From Piper betle (taxonomy: Eukaryota; Streptophyta; Magnoliopsida; Piperales; Piperaceae), in NCBI GenBank assembly GCA_033002965.1, contig JAURVB010008678.1:186001-250000 (forward strand): a DNA stretch of 64,000 bases, read 5' to 3'. The translations under genes and the position numbers were made by a program. Below, piece after piece: positions 23,310 through 35,329 of the stretch (the stretch's first letter is position 1; every line of letters starts with the position of its first letter). The notes beneath the pieces were generated by a model, which saw only the letters and a program-made list of their open reading frames with translations, did not search any database and had not been told where the DNA came from.

Positions 23310-24073
23310 CATAGTTGTAAAAATTGGAATCGGACGTTAAATCGGATTGGAAAGGAGTCATTGAATTGGACCGATTCATCAAAAATAAGATAGAAATTAA
23401 TTCACTTAAATCGGTCAAAATCGATAAGTCATTAGTTATAAAATTTATCAATTTTATGTTATACTATATATCATATTTTATAGCATTTTTTATATTTTTT
23501 CTAGATTTTTTTGAATTATTTAGAGTTAGTTATTATTTTTGACTTGAGTCAAATTAAAGTCAACTTTTAATTACGAGAATACTACTGACCATTTATTTTC
23601 CCCGATTCTCTCCCTCATCACTGCCATGCCACCCCTCCTTCACCGCTACCTCCAGCTGCCGTGCCGCAACCCCCTCTGAGTCCGCCCCCAACCCCAATCC
23701 TCCCCCCCCCATAGTTCACTCCCCGCCCACCAATTGCCCTCTGGACAGCCCCTTCGCCCACCTCGTCGCCCCCCACCCCCCAGTATGCCCCCACCCATCG
23801 CCCCCTCCGACCACTCCACCCCCATCCCTTGGAGCCCCCCTGCTACCAGATCTCCTTGCACCCGCAGCCCGCCCGTCCACCGCCGCCTTGCCTGAATTGG
23901 CCAATTCTTGCTATCATTGACTCGGGTGAGAAACGGCTCACATCGGCTTAAATCGGCCGATTATTGGGCCGATTTTTTACCCAAACGATCCGTTGGGATT
24001 TTGACTCGATTTCACACCGAGCCGAGTAAAATCGGCCGATTTCGAGTTGAATCGGCTGATTTTTACAACTGTG
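23310..24073. mobile_element. hAT-like non-autonomous element, copy A
   Basis: The terminal inverted repeats read CATAGTTGTAAAAAT on the left and CACAGTTGTAAAAAT as the reverse complement of the right end. The flanking 8-base repeats are ATTGCTAT (23302-23309) and ATCGCTAT (24074-24081), one mismatch. An 8-base duplication with CA-type termini suits the hAT superfamily. The interior has an AT-rich part with a GACTTGAGTCAA core, a C-rich block (about 23600-23890) and many AATCGGCCGATT words. There is no transposase. Confidence 0.75.
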
Positions 24074-24081
24074 ATCGCTAT

Positions 24082-24598
24082 AATCTTTGTGCCTAGCCAA
24101 ATAAGTGGGAAGCTAGATCCAGCATCCCCAGCCCAGACATGACTTAAGAGACTATGAAATTTGATATGAAACCAAAAAATACATTTTTATCTTAAACAGT
24201 TCATAAAAATTTTATTTTTGCCGCCCCTTTACTAGTAACAAGGCCTTGTGTTCCTAAATTTGGCTTTGTCAAACTTTGTCGCAACGATGAAAGAGTTTCG
24301 TTGAAGAGACCATAGACTCTAGAGTTGACGACCTAGATCTAAGGTCATAAAAAAATGGCAACTAGCCATTAAATTGCGTATTGATGGCCAGACAAAGAGA
24401 ATGTGTACTGGTGGGGGGCCGTGGCCGGGCATAAGCATAATATGGGAAATTTTCAGTTGCCACCTATTTTTTTGTTCACTATTTGCGCCCTATTTTAATT
24501 ACCCGCCTAGAGTCTATATGAATTTTCATTGACCATCTCAACAAATAAAAACTTTAACTTCATTTCTAAAGAATCAAATAAAGAAAAGGAATCCAATT
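24082..24598. other. Unassigned spacer
   Basis: No gene or transposon terminus was found in these 0.5 kb. Confidence 0.5.
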
Positions 24599-27478
24599 TG
24601 TAACACCCCAATCCTGTTTACTCTCAACCTGAACCGGAATTGTTACGATGGATCGAACTACTCGTAACCAATTAGTTTGGTTGACCCAAAACCTAAAGGC
24701 TACGATATAACCCTTTTAATGTCTGAAGATGGAATACACCGCTAATGCCTAAACAATGTATAAATGAGGTGTAAAACCCTAACAGGATGCAACCTGAATG
24801 TCATGAAAATAGCCACACCAAAGATAATTAAAATAGCAACAAAATTTACACAAAATCCTGGAATAAAACGGACAAAATCTCCCCTAAAAGTTGAATAAGG
24901 GGACGACCTGTTAAAACACGGCATAATATATTGTATATATAAAAATAATAATTTATGCCACAATAGGATTCAAAACATCAACACATATTGTAATTGGCGT
25001 CTCTCCTACCTACAATTCATGCTCATCACAATTGGTTCATTTTCATCTTGGCATAGAAGATTATTTCTGGACATTTAGAATTTTTCCAAAACATTTCTAA
25101 AAGAGTCCATACACTTTTACAACAAGGCATACGAGCCTCACACACGCATACATATATACACCAATATGTAAATCCACAACATCAGTCAATCACATCAAAT
25201 GTTACGTAAAAGTTGATGTGGCACCAGGAATGTGTGTGCAATGCAAATGATAGTCCTTCGTCAAGGCCGGCATATTCCATTCATCTTCCTCACCTACATA
25301 TATAGTAAGAAAATGTCAGCAACGATTGTCACCAGTCTGGAAATAACTAATATCAAACTGAAACATGAGAGCAAACTCTCATGAAAAGCAAAAAATTATA
25401 TATCTTCCTCAAGAACTCTCATAAGGGCAACTATAGAAGAGTCATTGAGCAGCTAACTCAACAACATCTCAATCTATCTGGTACTGTGCCACTCTCGACA
25501 TTTCTTTTCTAATTCCACTTTCGAGAAACCTTTATCCTAAGCCCTCTCCAAACCTCCATATTACTCCTAGCCTCGAACACGTAGGCTGAATACTCTCAGG
25601 CATGCACTTTCAGTACTCTTTGAACCATGAGTTTGGACATACGTTGTACTTAACATTACCAGTAAACCTTCACATCCTCCGGGTGTAAGGCACTCAAACA
25701 TGAAGTTATCAGGATCCCTCGAGAATGGAATAGTCTGCTCACTAATCCAAAGCTCGTGTTGGCTGACACAACACCCGCTCGTAGTACGTGCGAGTCGATT
25801 CATTTCATATGGTCTTACTAAAAACATGAACAAAACTATTTATAGGGTTGGGTCGGGATTTATTATAATAGGCCCGAAGACAACTTGAGGTGGATTTTAT
25901 TTCGAAAATAAACTCAAGGGATCTCATCCTCGAAGGTTATTAATTCAAAATAAAATAATCGACTAGATGACTTGTGCAAGGTGGGGTCCAATAAATCATG
26001 CACCTGACACGTCCGATGATCTAGAAATCAAATTACCAATAGAATAGAGCGACAAAACCTGAGAAGCATGTCTTAACAGACATGGTAGAAGCTTCAAGCG
26101 TGTCAACGCGCCTAGGAGGCAAGCTCCTACTCTATTCCTATACATTAAAACTAAATACTAACGCTTGCTCATGATGCATACACTCATCCTATAGCATACT
26201 CACATCAATAATCATCAATACAAATTGTCCTACTCTAGGTTGTATTAAATTACCGCAATTATATAGTTTGCCTAATTACTTCCTTAGCATTCGTTTTAAT
26301 ATCACACATCACACACATTCATATTTTTATTAACATAAAATATCTAACACATCAATCATTAAATACTAGCATCCTAGCATGTACTAACAATCAATACTTT
26401 TAAATAATTAAATTAAAATAAATTGTACCTCGCGTGGTTCGTGGCTCGAATTCGGCAAATGAAGTTTGATAGGGTTCAGCCAGAGGGATTCGGCTAAAGA
26501 TCAGGTGATTTCCGGAGATTCCAATTTTTGGCAATTCCGGCGTTTTCTGGTGACGGCTCCGGCAGGGCAATCGGGGGGTAAGGGTTAGCACCATCTCGGC
26601 AAGCTTAACCCAATGGTGGTGATGACAAGGGCGACCGTAGCGGCGATGACTACTGACGGTGGCCTTGAGTTCGGTCAAGGTGTTCGGTCGCTCGGATCTG
26701 ACCCACGGTCGGCCTCGACGATGGCACTAGGTAGGGGGAAATGTAGGGGAGGTCGAGGGGAAGGGCTTCCACTGTCATAGCGGCGGTGGTCTGGCCCAAA
26801 CGGCGGTGGAATCAAGTCGGGAACAGCCGTGAAATTGTGGGTGATTTCCGGCGTCACGAAGGCTAGACGGTGGTAGGCATAGTTGAGGTGACAAGGCGAT
26901 TGACATGGCCGGGCTAGGCAGCGTCGATCAGCGGCGAGGTGGTGTCGGCAGCGGTGGTGACAACCTCAAGGGCGGCGGCTAGGGTGTGGGAGTGGTGAGG
27001 AGAAGTGTTGGGGTTTTGGGGGAGGGAGATGAGAAGTATGGGAGTGGCAAACTTGTAAATAGAACTTGACACGACACTGGCTTGAGTCAAGAATAATAAA
27101 TAACTCAGAATAAATCCTAGAAAATCCAGAAAATTTGGAAAAAATCTCATAAAATAAAGTAAACACTACGATATCTAAATGACATGCTTTATATCTAATA
27201 AACCACCTGAATACGATCCAACGCGTCCTAATGCATTATTCGGCCTAAACTAATTTTACGGTCACAAAATGAAAAAAACAAAACCATTAACTGCTGATGC
27301 ATATCTGATGTTATTATCAAATACTTGGGTATACATGAACCCTCATAACACGTGCACACAGTCGGCCTCAGCCCCACGCACATGTTCTGAAAGTTGGGCT
27401 GACTCAAACCATAGTCTAACCGACCGGCTAACGACTATAAAACCCTAACTCGAGTCGCGGGTTTTACACAGTTAACCT
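24599..27478 (-). mobile_element. Solo LTR, TGTAACACCCC family, copy 1
   Basis: It runs from TGTAACACCCC to GGGTTTTACA with flanking 5-base repeats CAATT (24594-24598) and CAGTT (27479-27483), one mismatch. Orientation is taken as minus by analogy with the gag-only element, because this family reads GGGGTGTTACA at its sense 3' end. It contains a GC-rich block (about 26560-27000) next to an AT-rich cassette with GCTTGAGTCAA near 27080. Small ORFs inside it are by-products of the GC-rich block. Confidence 0.8.
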
Positions 27479-27483
27479 CACAA

Positions 27484-28199
27484 TAAAATTTGGTTGATAG
27501 AACATAAAAAATACACATATAGTAAAAAACCGAGTAGGCACTCATAGGGAACCCCGATTGGCATAATCCTAAAAACCCACTTGCACATATAAAACCCATC
27601 ATATGAAAAGCATACTTATAGCCCATCAAGATCCTCTCTTTCCTCTCTTCTTGATCGTCATCTTCTCCATTTGTTTCAATAGTGACGACCTCTTCATTCC
27701 TCCTCATCTTTACCAGTTGGTTCTTCCTATTCTTCCTTTCTCTTTTCCTACTTAGGCAAAATTATATTTTCTATAATATGAAAAACATGTTTCCAACGCA
27801 TCAAGGTTCTCCCTTTTATATCTTCTTGATCGTCAATGGAGTTCTTGAGTTAATAAAGAACCGTACGTGTATTCTTCATGTCCCACCAACGAAGTTCATA
27901 ACACGAGCCAATTAAGCACTTGGGTTAACAAACTACATAACTGTAAGTGTGTTTTCGTGTCACGCCAACTGGGCTTGTAATACGAGTTAATGGAGTACTT
28001 AGGGTAACAAAGTATTGTAAGTGTGTTATTCATATTCCTTCTCCTCTTCCTCACTCTCTTCCATTCCCAGCCAGCCCTCACGACCCTCCATGCTCCTCTA
28101 CTCTTGCTGGCCAGCAGCCGCAGCCGCCGACTTCTCTCGGCGGCCGCCGTCGTCGCCTTCCCCTTGGGGCTTTTGTAGGTGTTAGGTGTGTTTCGGCTG
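27484..28199. other. Unassigned spacer with a GC-rich patch
   Basis: No gene is recognisable. A C-rich patch at about 28040-28170 reads open in both directions by composition only. Similar TGTAAGTGTGTT-type words occur near 27940 and 28015. Confidence 0.4.
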
Positions 28200-28990
28200 T
28201 GCATTTGAATTTCCTCTCAATCATCGAAGGGTATCCAGTGCAATGGTTTCGGCAAGTATTTGATGCAATGTGTTATGTATTCAAAGCCCTTCTTGTAGGA
28301 AAACGAGATTGATAATGAACAAGTTTATGATGATTCGTTGGATGAGGTTCATGGCTGAATTGATGAAGACACAAATGAAGCTTTCTAAGTAGCTGTTAGG
28401 TGTATATTCAATGTGCCTGCTGCAAATGGTTTAGGTTGTCTTGCAAGTTTTTATACTTACATTAAGTGTGGTCAAATAAATAGATTGTCATGTCACTATC
28501 GACAATAGTAGTATGACTGTACCTTTGCTACCAACGAGAACTAATTTTCAGCAAATTATAAATCTTAAAATGATTTAGGGAAACAGGATGAAATAAACTA
28601 CAATTCAAATGATCCAATTTCCTTCCAATTTCTAAAGTGGGTGTAGTTACTGATCCATAAAAAAGCCGAAGTTATTGTAGATTTGCTTGAACGTAAGGCA
28701 CTTGATGAAATATGTAGTTTTCATGGGCCTGCCAACTTTGACGATTGATTTAACAATTTATTGTCAGTATGATCATGCCCCTTATCACCCAATATTTGAG
28801 GAAAAGTGAGCCTTACATGACAGTGGAAGTATCAATGTATTTGTCGCATGAGATTTTTCATACATAAACGAGGAGGCCTTGCCTTATCTTCCTTTTCAGG
28901 AAGACCAAATTACAGGGCTTTCTTGATAGATCAAGTTTATCTAATCCTACACCAATAGTTTGTATCGGTTAGGAATTCCACTAACTAGTG
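28200..28990 (+). pseudogene. Unrecognised, decayed coding-like stretch
   Basis: Plus-strand reading in changing frames gives protein-like text with evenly spaced hydrophobics: DEQVYDDSLDEVHG, then DEDTNEAF, CIFNVPAANGLGCLASFYTY, KAEVIVDLLERKALDEICSF followed by HGPANFDD, and ALPYLPFQEDQIT after a frame break. Stops and shifts interrupt it every 20-60 codons. I do not recognise the family. It could be a processed pseudogene of a host protein or a transposon remnant. Confidence 0.25.
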
Positions 28991-29938
28991 AGGGTTTTTT
29001 CCAGTAGAATGAAGAATTCTTGTTGGCTGCGAAGTAATTGAATTTTCATTCAAATCAGTGTTTTTCAAGTCTCGTAAGTAATATTTGTGTTATTTCCATA
29101 TTTGCATATTTCCTAGTATGCATAGAACATAACTTTCTTAATTTTGTTTGACTTTCTTCATCGTTGCTAGTACTCTAGCAAGGCTTTCAATTGTTTGTAG
29201 AGGAATGTTCGTTGCTAATTCTTCCACTTATCCATGTGGTACATTATCATAGATAGTCAAATTTATTAGGCTAAGTAAGTGAACCACGTGGACTTGTGTT
29301 TATTACTTAACGTTTGCTCTTGGTTGACTTATTACCTGCAAGTTTGCATTTATAATTTTGTTCTCATAAGTAAACATTGTATCTACATAATAAGATTTGG
29401 TTAGGGAAGGTTAAATTCTGAAAATTGTGGGATGTATTTAGGATCTTTAGAATTAGTTATCAAAGAAGTACTAGAATAAAGTTGATAGACTGTAGATCAA
29501 TCAAGAGGAGTGAGATGACAAAAATTCGACAAACTGAGGCTACAATTGAGGCTATTAAACTCAATTTAGGTTTAAGGATATCCGTTATTCGAGTTACGTA
29601 GGAATGAGAGAAAATTACACTGTAGTAGTAATCATTGTTAATTTTAAAAGAGATACGCAATGGCAAAGAAGACTCATCAAAAGATAGTTGAAAATCTAAG
29701 TAACCTGAAGATAATAAAACTAGTGGCCGTACAATGCTTCTCGGTTCAAAACCTTCCCCACGGTTCAAAATCTTGAAACCAAGCAATTAAGTCCTAGGCA
29801 ATCTCCAAAGCTGCATTATCACAAGGAAGCCCGTGCCAATTGACCAACACTTCCTCAATCATTCAGCCATTCTGGCAAGTGCATTGATGCTTAACACCAC
29901 TACAGGTCATGGTCATGGATGTGACACTTAGGGCTATT
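28991..29938. other. Unassigned AT-rich spacer
   Basis: No gene or terminal repeat was found. The 108-codon open frame on the minus strand near 29460-29786 has no recognisable domain. Confidence 0.4.
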
Positions 29939-30636
29939 ATCTGACCGAGTCACTTTATGGGCATTTATCATTTGGATTAGTTTGATTCGACTCGAAATTT
30001 GACATTTAAATTAAGATTGTTTATTGAGCGAGATAATTCGTAAGCATTTAGCGTTCGGCTCGGCTTAACTCGACTTAAAACTTGACATTTAAATACTCAA
30101 GCTTGAATTCAAATCTTACGAGCCGAACTTAAGTAAGGACGTGTTCGATTCGACTCGGTTATAACTCAAACTCGACTTATAGCTCGACTCGATAAAATAA
30201 TATAATAATATAGTTTTTATATTATATATATACAATATAATAATAAAAAGTAAAATAGTTGAGATGGTAAATATTCAAGTTGATGATCTCAAGGTTGTGG
30301 ATTCAATCCTTATTGATTGCATTTTTTAAGTGAGGTACTTTTGACTTTTAATCGACCCAGTTTCGAGCTCATGAATGAGCTGGGTTCAAGCTCGGGAAAA
30401 TTAAACAGTTTAAGTGTATTCGTTCATGAGCTGGGTTCGAGCTCGGAAAAATTAAACAATTTAAGTGTATTCGAGCTCGAGTCGAGCTCGAACACATAAA
30501 AGATATTCGAGTTGAACTCGAGCATGTAAGTTCAAAACTCGTTCGATCTCGAGTCGAATTCGAACGGGTTTCGAACTATTTGAGTAAAGTTCGATTACAA
30601 GTTGAGCTCGGCTCGCTCACTCGATTAGCACCCCTA
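29939..30636. mobile_element. TAGGG-type non-autonomous element, copy D1
   Basis: The start TAGGGCTATTAT and the end ATTAGCACCCCTA match the ends of the better-preserved copy at 34004-34477, and the interior shares CTCGACTCGAAA, CATTTAGCGTT and GAGCTCGGGAAAATTAAACA words. It is longer, apparently from an internal duplication near 30020. Flanking 8-mers do not match, so no TSD supports the ends. More GACTCGACTCGACTC-type words at 30650-30780 may be a further fragment. Confidence 0.45.
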
Positions 30637-31265
30637 CCCCTAATTTAAATATTCAAGCTTGAGATCGAATCCTAGGAATTGAGTTTGATCAAGGTAATAT
30701 TCGACTCGACTCGACTCAATTATAACTAGAAATTGACTTATAGCTCAACTCAAACTCGATTCGATAATATAATTTAATAATATATAAAATATTATTTGCC
30801 TACTCAAAATACATTTAAAAATGTGACAAGGGGAATATAATTTTGCATTAAAATATACTTCTTCAGATTCTTCCCAACCTCCAATATCCAATCGTCTCTT
30901 TCTTTTATGGCTTCTAAAAGGTGCTTCCATGTCTAATCGGATTATTAAGGTAATAGTTATCTATACAAAAATATCATGTAATTTTATGGAAAAGAAAAAT
31001 ATTATTAATAGACAATGCACACTTACATTAAAAATTTCTTCGATGTTTGCTAATAACATGATATGAAAAATACTTATATGACAAAAAAGAAAGCACTAAA
31101 TCAAACCACAAAAAATAAATACCCAACAAATATATACAAAATAGAAATCAAACACAGAAAATTGTGTTTTTTAAAAAGATCAAGAAATTTAAATTAGCTT
31201 AATTAAATTTAATTGTATAGCATTTTATTATATTTTATTTAGTATTTATTGTATTTATTTTATTA
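30637..31265. other. AT-rich spacer with D-type fragments
   Basis: Besides the D-like words near 30700 there is only AT-rich sequence. No gene was seen. Confidence 0.4.
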
Positions 31266-31926
31266 TTGTTAACTCGATTCAGGAGAGAATTAAATTTTAT
31301 TTACAAAACTACCCTTGCATGCATTTTCTTTCAAACCGGAAATGCCTCTTTCACTTTCTCTCCCGGCTGCCCTCTTCTTCTGGCTGCCACCTCACCCTGG
31401 CACTCGCCATGCCACCACCACTATTGTGGCCTACCGGAGCCTTTATCTCTGACCACCTTTTCTGATCCATTGCCGTCCTCCTCTGCCCGAATCGTGGTCC
31501 GACTTCCCCAATATTCCCGAAGGGCAGCTATTCCTCTCCTAGCTGCCTTCTTCTCCTAGCCACCGATGTGGCCGACCAGAGCCTTCATCTTCAACCACCT
31601 TTCCCAACCCATCGCTCTCCTCCTCCGCCCGGACCGCAGCTTGAGTTCCCTAGCGTTCTTGAAGTGAAAATCTTCCTCCCGGCCTTCTTAGTATATACCA
31701 AAGACACCAACCCCATCCTCCTCCTTCTTCCTCACCACCCACATTCTCTCAATCCCCACCATGTCTCTCTTCGACTCCTTTTGTGCTCACAAGGGTCTGC
31801 TCTGAAGTCTGAGAACATATGGTGGCCCAGTTGTATCTCATGGTTTCTGCCACCTACCACCCCCTTGCCTCTTCTATCAGGAGCCCAGCTTGTTGAAGCT
31901 CCCAAAGGTGAGCTTCTTCCCATGTG
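31266..31926. repeat. Single AT cassette joined to a C-rich block
   Basis: At 31266-31320 a GTTAACTCGATTCAGGAGAG word with flanking TTTTATT resembles one unit of the inverted array at 32.7-33.6 kb. It is followed by about 550 bases of C/T-rich sequence full of CCACC and CTTCC. Frames here are open because of composition, and no conserved protein was seen. Confidence 0.4.
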
Positions 31927-32125
31927 TGTGCTTTGTTATTTGGTATGTGTTGGGTTTACATGAGAAACAAAATTTTAATTTAGACAAGGTCATCTATCAA
32001 CTCACCCGGCGTGAGTTTGTTCTCTTTGGTTTGTTGGTATGTCATGGTTATATATATATATATATATATATATAGACATTCTGCAGTGCACTGCCATGTT
32101 TGGTAGCGCATATGTAGCGTATGTT

Positions 32126-32161
32126 TTGGTGGCCGTTGGATCAAAATCCAACGGCCACCAA
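32126..32161. other. Perfect 16-bp hairpin, first copy
   Basis: The arm TTGGTGGCCGTTGGAT is followed by a CAAA loop and its exact reverse complement. Confidence 0.9.
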
Positions 32162-32445
32162 TAATTGCACAGGATTTTCCCTCCCCCACTACCCCCACCT
32201 TGTCTGCCACCTCGCCCCCGCCCACAGCCCTCCCCCTTGCCTCTTCTATCAGGATGTGTGCTTTGTTATTTGGTATGTGTTGGGTTTACATGAGAAACAG
32301 AATTTTAATTTAGACAAGTTCATCTATCAACTCACCCGGCGTGAGTTTGTTCTCTTTGGTTTGTTGGTATGTCATGTTTACATATATATATATATACATT
32401 CTGCAATGCACTGCCATGTTTGGTGGCGCATATGTAGCGTATGTT

Positions 32446-32481
32446 TTGGTGGCCGTTGGATCAAAATCCAACGGCCACCAA
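32446..32481. other. Perfect hairpin, second copy
   Basis: Same stem and CAAA loop as the first copy, 320 bases downstream, apparently carried by the tandem duplication. Confidence 0.9.
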
Positions 32482-33780
32482 TCATTGCACAGGATTTTCC
32501 CTCCCCCACTACCCCACCACCTTGTCTGCCACCTCGCCCCCGCCCAAGCCCTCCCCCCCTTTCCCCCACCCCCCTCCGCCCTGTCCCCCGCCTCGCCCCC
32601 TGCCCTATTTCCTCCCCACCTCCACACCGGCGCACCTGCATCATCGCCGGCAGTGGCGCGACAAAACAATGGGGGAAGGAAAGGGCAATGACAATTTCAT
32701 AATAAAAACTTAACTCGCTCCTGACTCGAGTCAAATTTACGAAATAAATTTTAAAAATAAAACAGAATAAAATAAAAGCTTGACTCGCTCTGCTCCCGAC
32801 TCGAGTCAATGTTATGAAATAAATTTTAAAAATAAAATAACATAAAATAAAAACTTGAGTTGCTTTTGACTTGAGTCAAATTTATGAAATAAATTTTAAA
32901 AATAAAATACAATAAAATAAAAACTTGACATGCACCTGACTTGAATCAATATTATAAAATAAATTTTAAAAATAAAATAACATAAAATAAAAACTTGGCT
33001 TACTCCCAACTCGAGTCAATATTATAAAATAAATTTTAAAAAATTAATTTTGACTCGAGTTAGGAGCGAGTCAAGTTTTTATTTTATGTTATTTTATTTT
33101 TAAAATTTATTTCGTAATATTAACTTGAGTCAAGAGAGAATCAAGTTTTTTATTTTATTATATTTTATTTTTAAAATTTATTTCATAAATTTGACTTGAG
33201 TCGGGTGCGGAGTGAGTCAAGTTTTATTTTATGTCATTTTATTTTTAAAATTTATTTCATAAATTTGACTTGAGTCAGGTGCGGAGCGAGTCAAGTTTTA
33301 TTTTATGTCATTTTATTTTTAAAATTTATTTTGTAATATTAACTCGAGTTGGGAGCGAGTCATGTTTTTATTTTATGTTATTTTATTTTGTAATATTAAC
33401 TCGAGTTGGGAGCGAGTCATGTTTTTATTTTATTTTTAAATTTTATTTTGTAATATTAACTCTAGTTGGGAGCAAGTCAAGTTTTTATTTTATTATATTT
33501 TTTAAAAAAAATTTATTTAGTAAATTTAATTCGAGTTAAGTGCGAGTAAAATTTTTATTATGAAATTATCGTCGCCCTTTCCTCCCGCACCCCCATCCCC
33601 CTCCCCCCCCCCTCATGTTTTGTCACGCCACGCCGGTGTGGAGGTGGCTAGGGTAGCAAACGGTAGGGAGGAGCTCAGTCGGCAGGTGGGGCGGTGGCGG
33701 GGGTGGGGGTGACAACGAGCGGCGGCGGCGGCGGGGGAAAGTGGGGAGGGAAAATACTGTGCAAAGATTGGTTAAAAGCT
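32478..33780. mobile_element. Foldback-like inverted repeat with tandem subunits
   Basis: The left outer part (CCAATCATTGCACAG, ATTTTCCCTCCCC, then C-rich sequence, CCACCTCCACACCGGCG, GCGACAAAACA, GGAAAGGGC) reappears as its reverse complement on the right (33600-33775). Between them about five units of 70-75 bases in one orientation (cores near 32723, 32798, 32868, 32938, 33008) meet about eight in the opposite orientation (33051, 33121, 33192, 33267, 33341, 33398, 33458, 33528). The centre is ACTCGAGTCAA (33009-33019) facing TTGACTCGAGT (33050-33060). Long inverted repeats built of tandem subunits are typical of foldback transposons. There is no coding region and no clear TSD. Confidence 0.6.
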
Positions 33781-35000
33781 GATTGGATGTAATATCTACT
33801 TTGTGATGCTGATACGAAATTGTTGGAATTTCAAGAGTGTAAGTTTGATTGTTCAGGCTACCTAAGGTGAGATTCTTCTCTCTGGTTTAGTGGTATGTCC
33901 TTTCTGTATTGTTTGACTTATTGAATTTCTGCTATTTATTGGGGGAAACTATATGATCTATGTAAAAGTGGATTGGGTGTTTTTAATTTGTGTTGCTGAT
34001 GACTAGGGTTGTTAATTGAGTGAGCCAGCTCATGAGCATTTAGCGTTTGGCTCGTCTTGACTCGACTCGAAACTCAACATTTAAATATTCGTGCTTGAAC
34101 TCGACTCGAACTCGAATCTTACGAGCCGAGTTTGAGCAAAGTCGTGTTTGACTCGACTCAACTCAGTTATAACTCGAACTCGACTCATAGGTTCAATCCA
34201 CATTGATAGCATTTTTTTTAAGTGAGGTACTTTTGATTTTTAATCGAGCCAGTTTCGAGTTCACGAACTAGCTGGGTTTGAGCTCGGGAAAATTAAACAG
34301 TTTAAGTGAATTTGAGCTTGAGTCAAGGTCGAACACATAAAAAATATTCGAGTCCAACTCGAGCATATATGTTCAAAACTCGTTCGATCTCGAGTCGAGT
34401 TCAAACGAGTTTCGAACTATTCGAGCTGAGTTCGAACACAAGTTGAGCTCGGCTCGCTCGCTCGATTAGCACCCCTACTGATGACGAATTGTAATGGTTT
34501 CATATTAATTTGTTTGATTGTCTACTGGAAAAATTTGTTCTTGGGTGCTCTATAGTGTGACCTTTCAACTGATTGCAAGCTTTTTTCTTTTGTGTTACCG
34601 ATGAAAAATTGTTGTAGCTTTGTATGTGTATTAATTCAATTATGCTGAAGATGTTGGCATCTTTTTTACTTTGTAAGATCAGTAGTGACCTTCAATTTCA
34701 ACTGATTGCAAGCTTTTTAGTTTGTGTTACTGATGAAAATTGTTTGTTGCTTCATATGTATATTAATTTGATTTCAAGAATGAAGAAGTTATCATTTTAT
34801 TTTCTAACACTAGTGCTTGAGTGCTAAGTGTGATCATTTATTTCAACCTATTCTAAGCTTTTCAAATTATGTTACTGATGAGAAAATGTAGTAATTTCTA
34901 CTTCTGTTAGTTGTTAACTTGTTATGAGTTTGATAATTATTAGAATACACTCATAAACTTTATTCATTGGGGATAATACTAGAATATATTTATTCATTTT
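33781..35000 (+). repeat. Diverged tandem repeat of about 130 bp, interrupted by an insertion
   Basis: A motif TTTGTGTTACTGATGA followed by AAATTGTTGTAGCTTCATATG-like text recurs near 33800, 33985 (continuing at 34486), 34590, 34720 and 34870. The step is about 130-145 bases between the clearest copies, once the inserted element is removed. Copies are well diverged. No function is evident. Confidence 0.6.
34004..34477. mobile_element. TAGGG-type non-autonomous element, copy D2, with perfect TSD
   Basis: It is flanked by perfect 8-base repeats CTGATGAC (33996-34003 and 34478-34485). The ends are TAGGGTTGTTAATTGAG and the reverse complement of CTCGATTAGCACCCCTA, giving imperfect inverted repeats of about 17 bases. 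It is 474 bases long, with many GAGCTCGA and GACTCGA words and no ORF. TSD length and termini suit hAT. Confidence 0.85.
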
Positions 35001-35329
35001 ACAAAATTTATATATTTTTATTTAATCTAACATCTCACAATGGATGATACTTGTTAATCTTTTTTCACGATGAAGGCTGGATAAAAGCTGTCTAAATATA
35101 GATAAAGGCTATAAAATATAGTCTTTTGATATATATTTTTAATTTTGGGTTTATAATTCTAAATATTTTATTTTTTGGAAACGTATACTATTGAATGATG
35201 TCTTAGGTATTTTGTAAAGAAAATTGAAACATGGTTGAGACTTGGAAAGACCTTTTACTAATGAGATAGTTTATATAAATATTTTAATAAACTATTTTTG
35301 TTAATTTTAATCTCTATAACTTGATGTTT
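35001..35329. other. AT-rich spacer
   Basis: No feature was seen. Confidence 0.4.

Larger units (their letters stand above)
31927..32580. repeat. 330-bp tandem duplication
   Basis: Two nearly identical units in direct order are offset by 330 bases (for example CTTTGTTATTTGGTATGTG at 31931 and 32261). Each holds an AT dinucleotide run, a 16-base perfect hairpin and a GCACAGGATTTTCCCTCCCC word. The AT runs differ in length. Frames read across both are repeat artefacts. Confidence 0.9.

Noticed and set aside
29939..30636. A target-site duplication for copy D1
   Set aside because: Flanking 8-mers GTGACACT and CCCCTAAT do not match. The ends are kept only by similarity to D2.
32121..32809. Candidate 193- and 143-codon genes
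   Set aside because: They cross a tandem duplication, an AT microsatellite and a C-rich block. Their repeated phrases come from the duplicated DNA.
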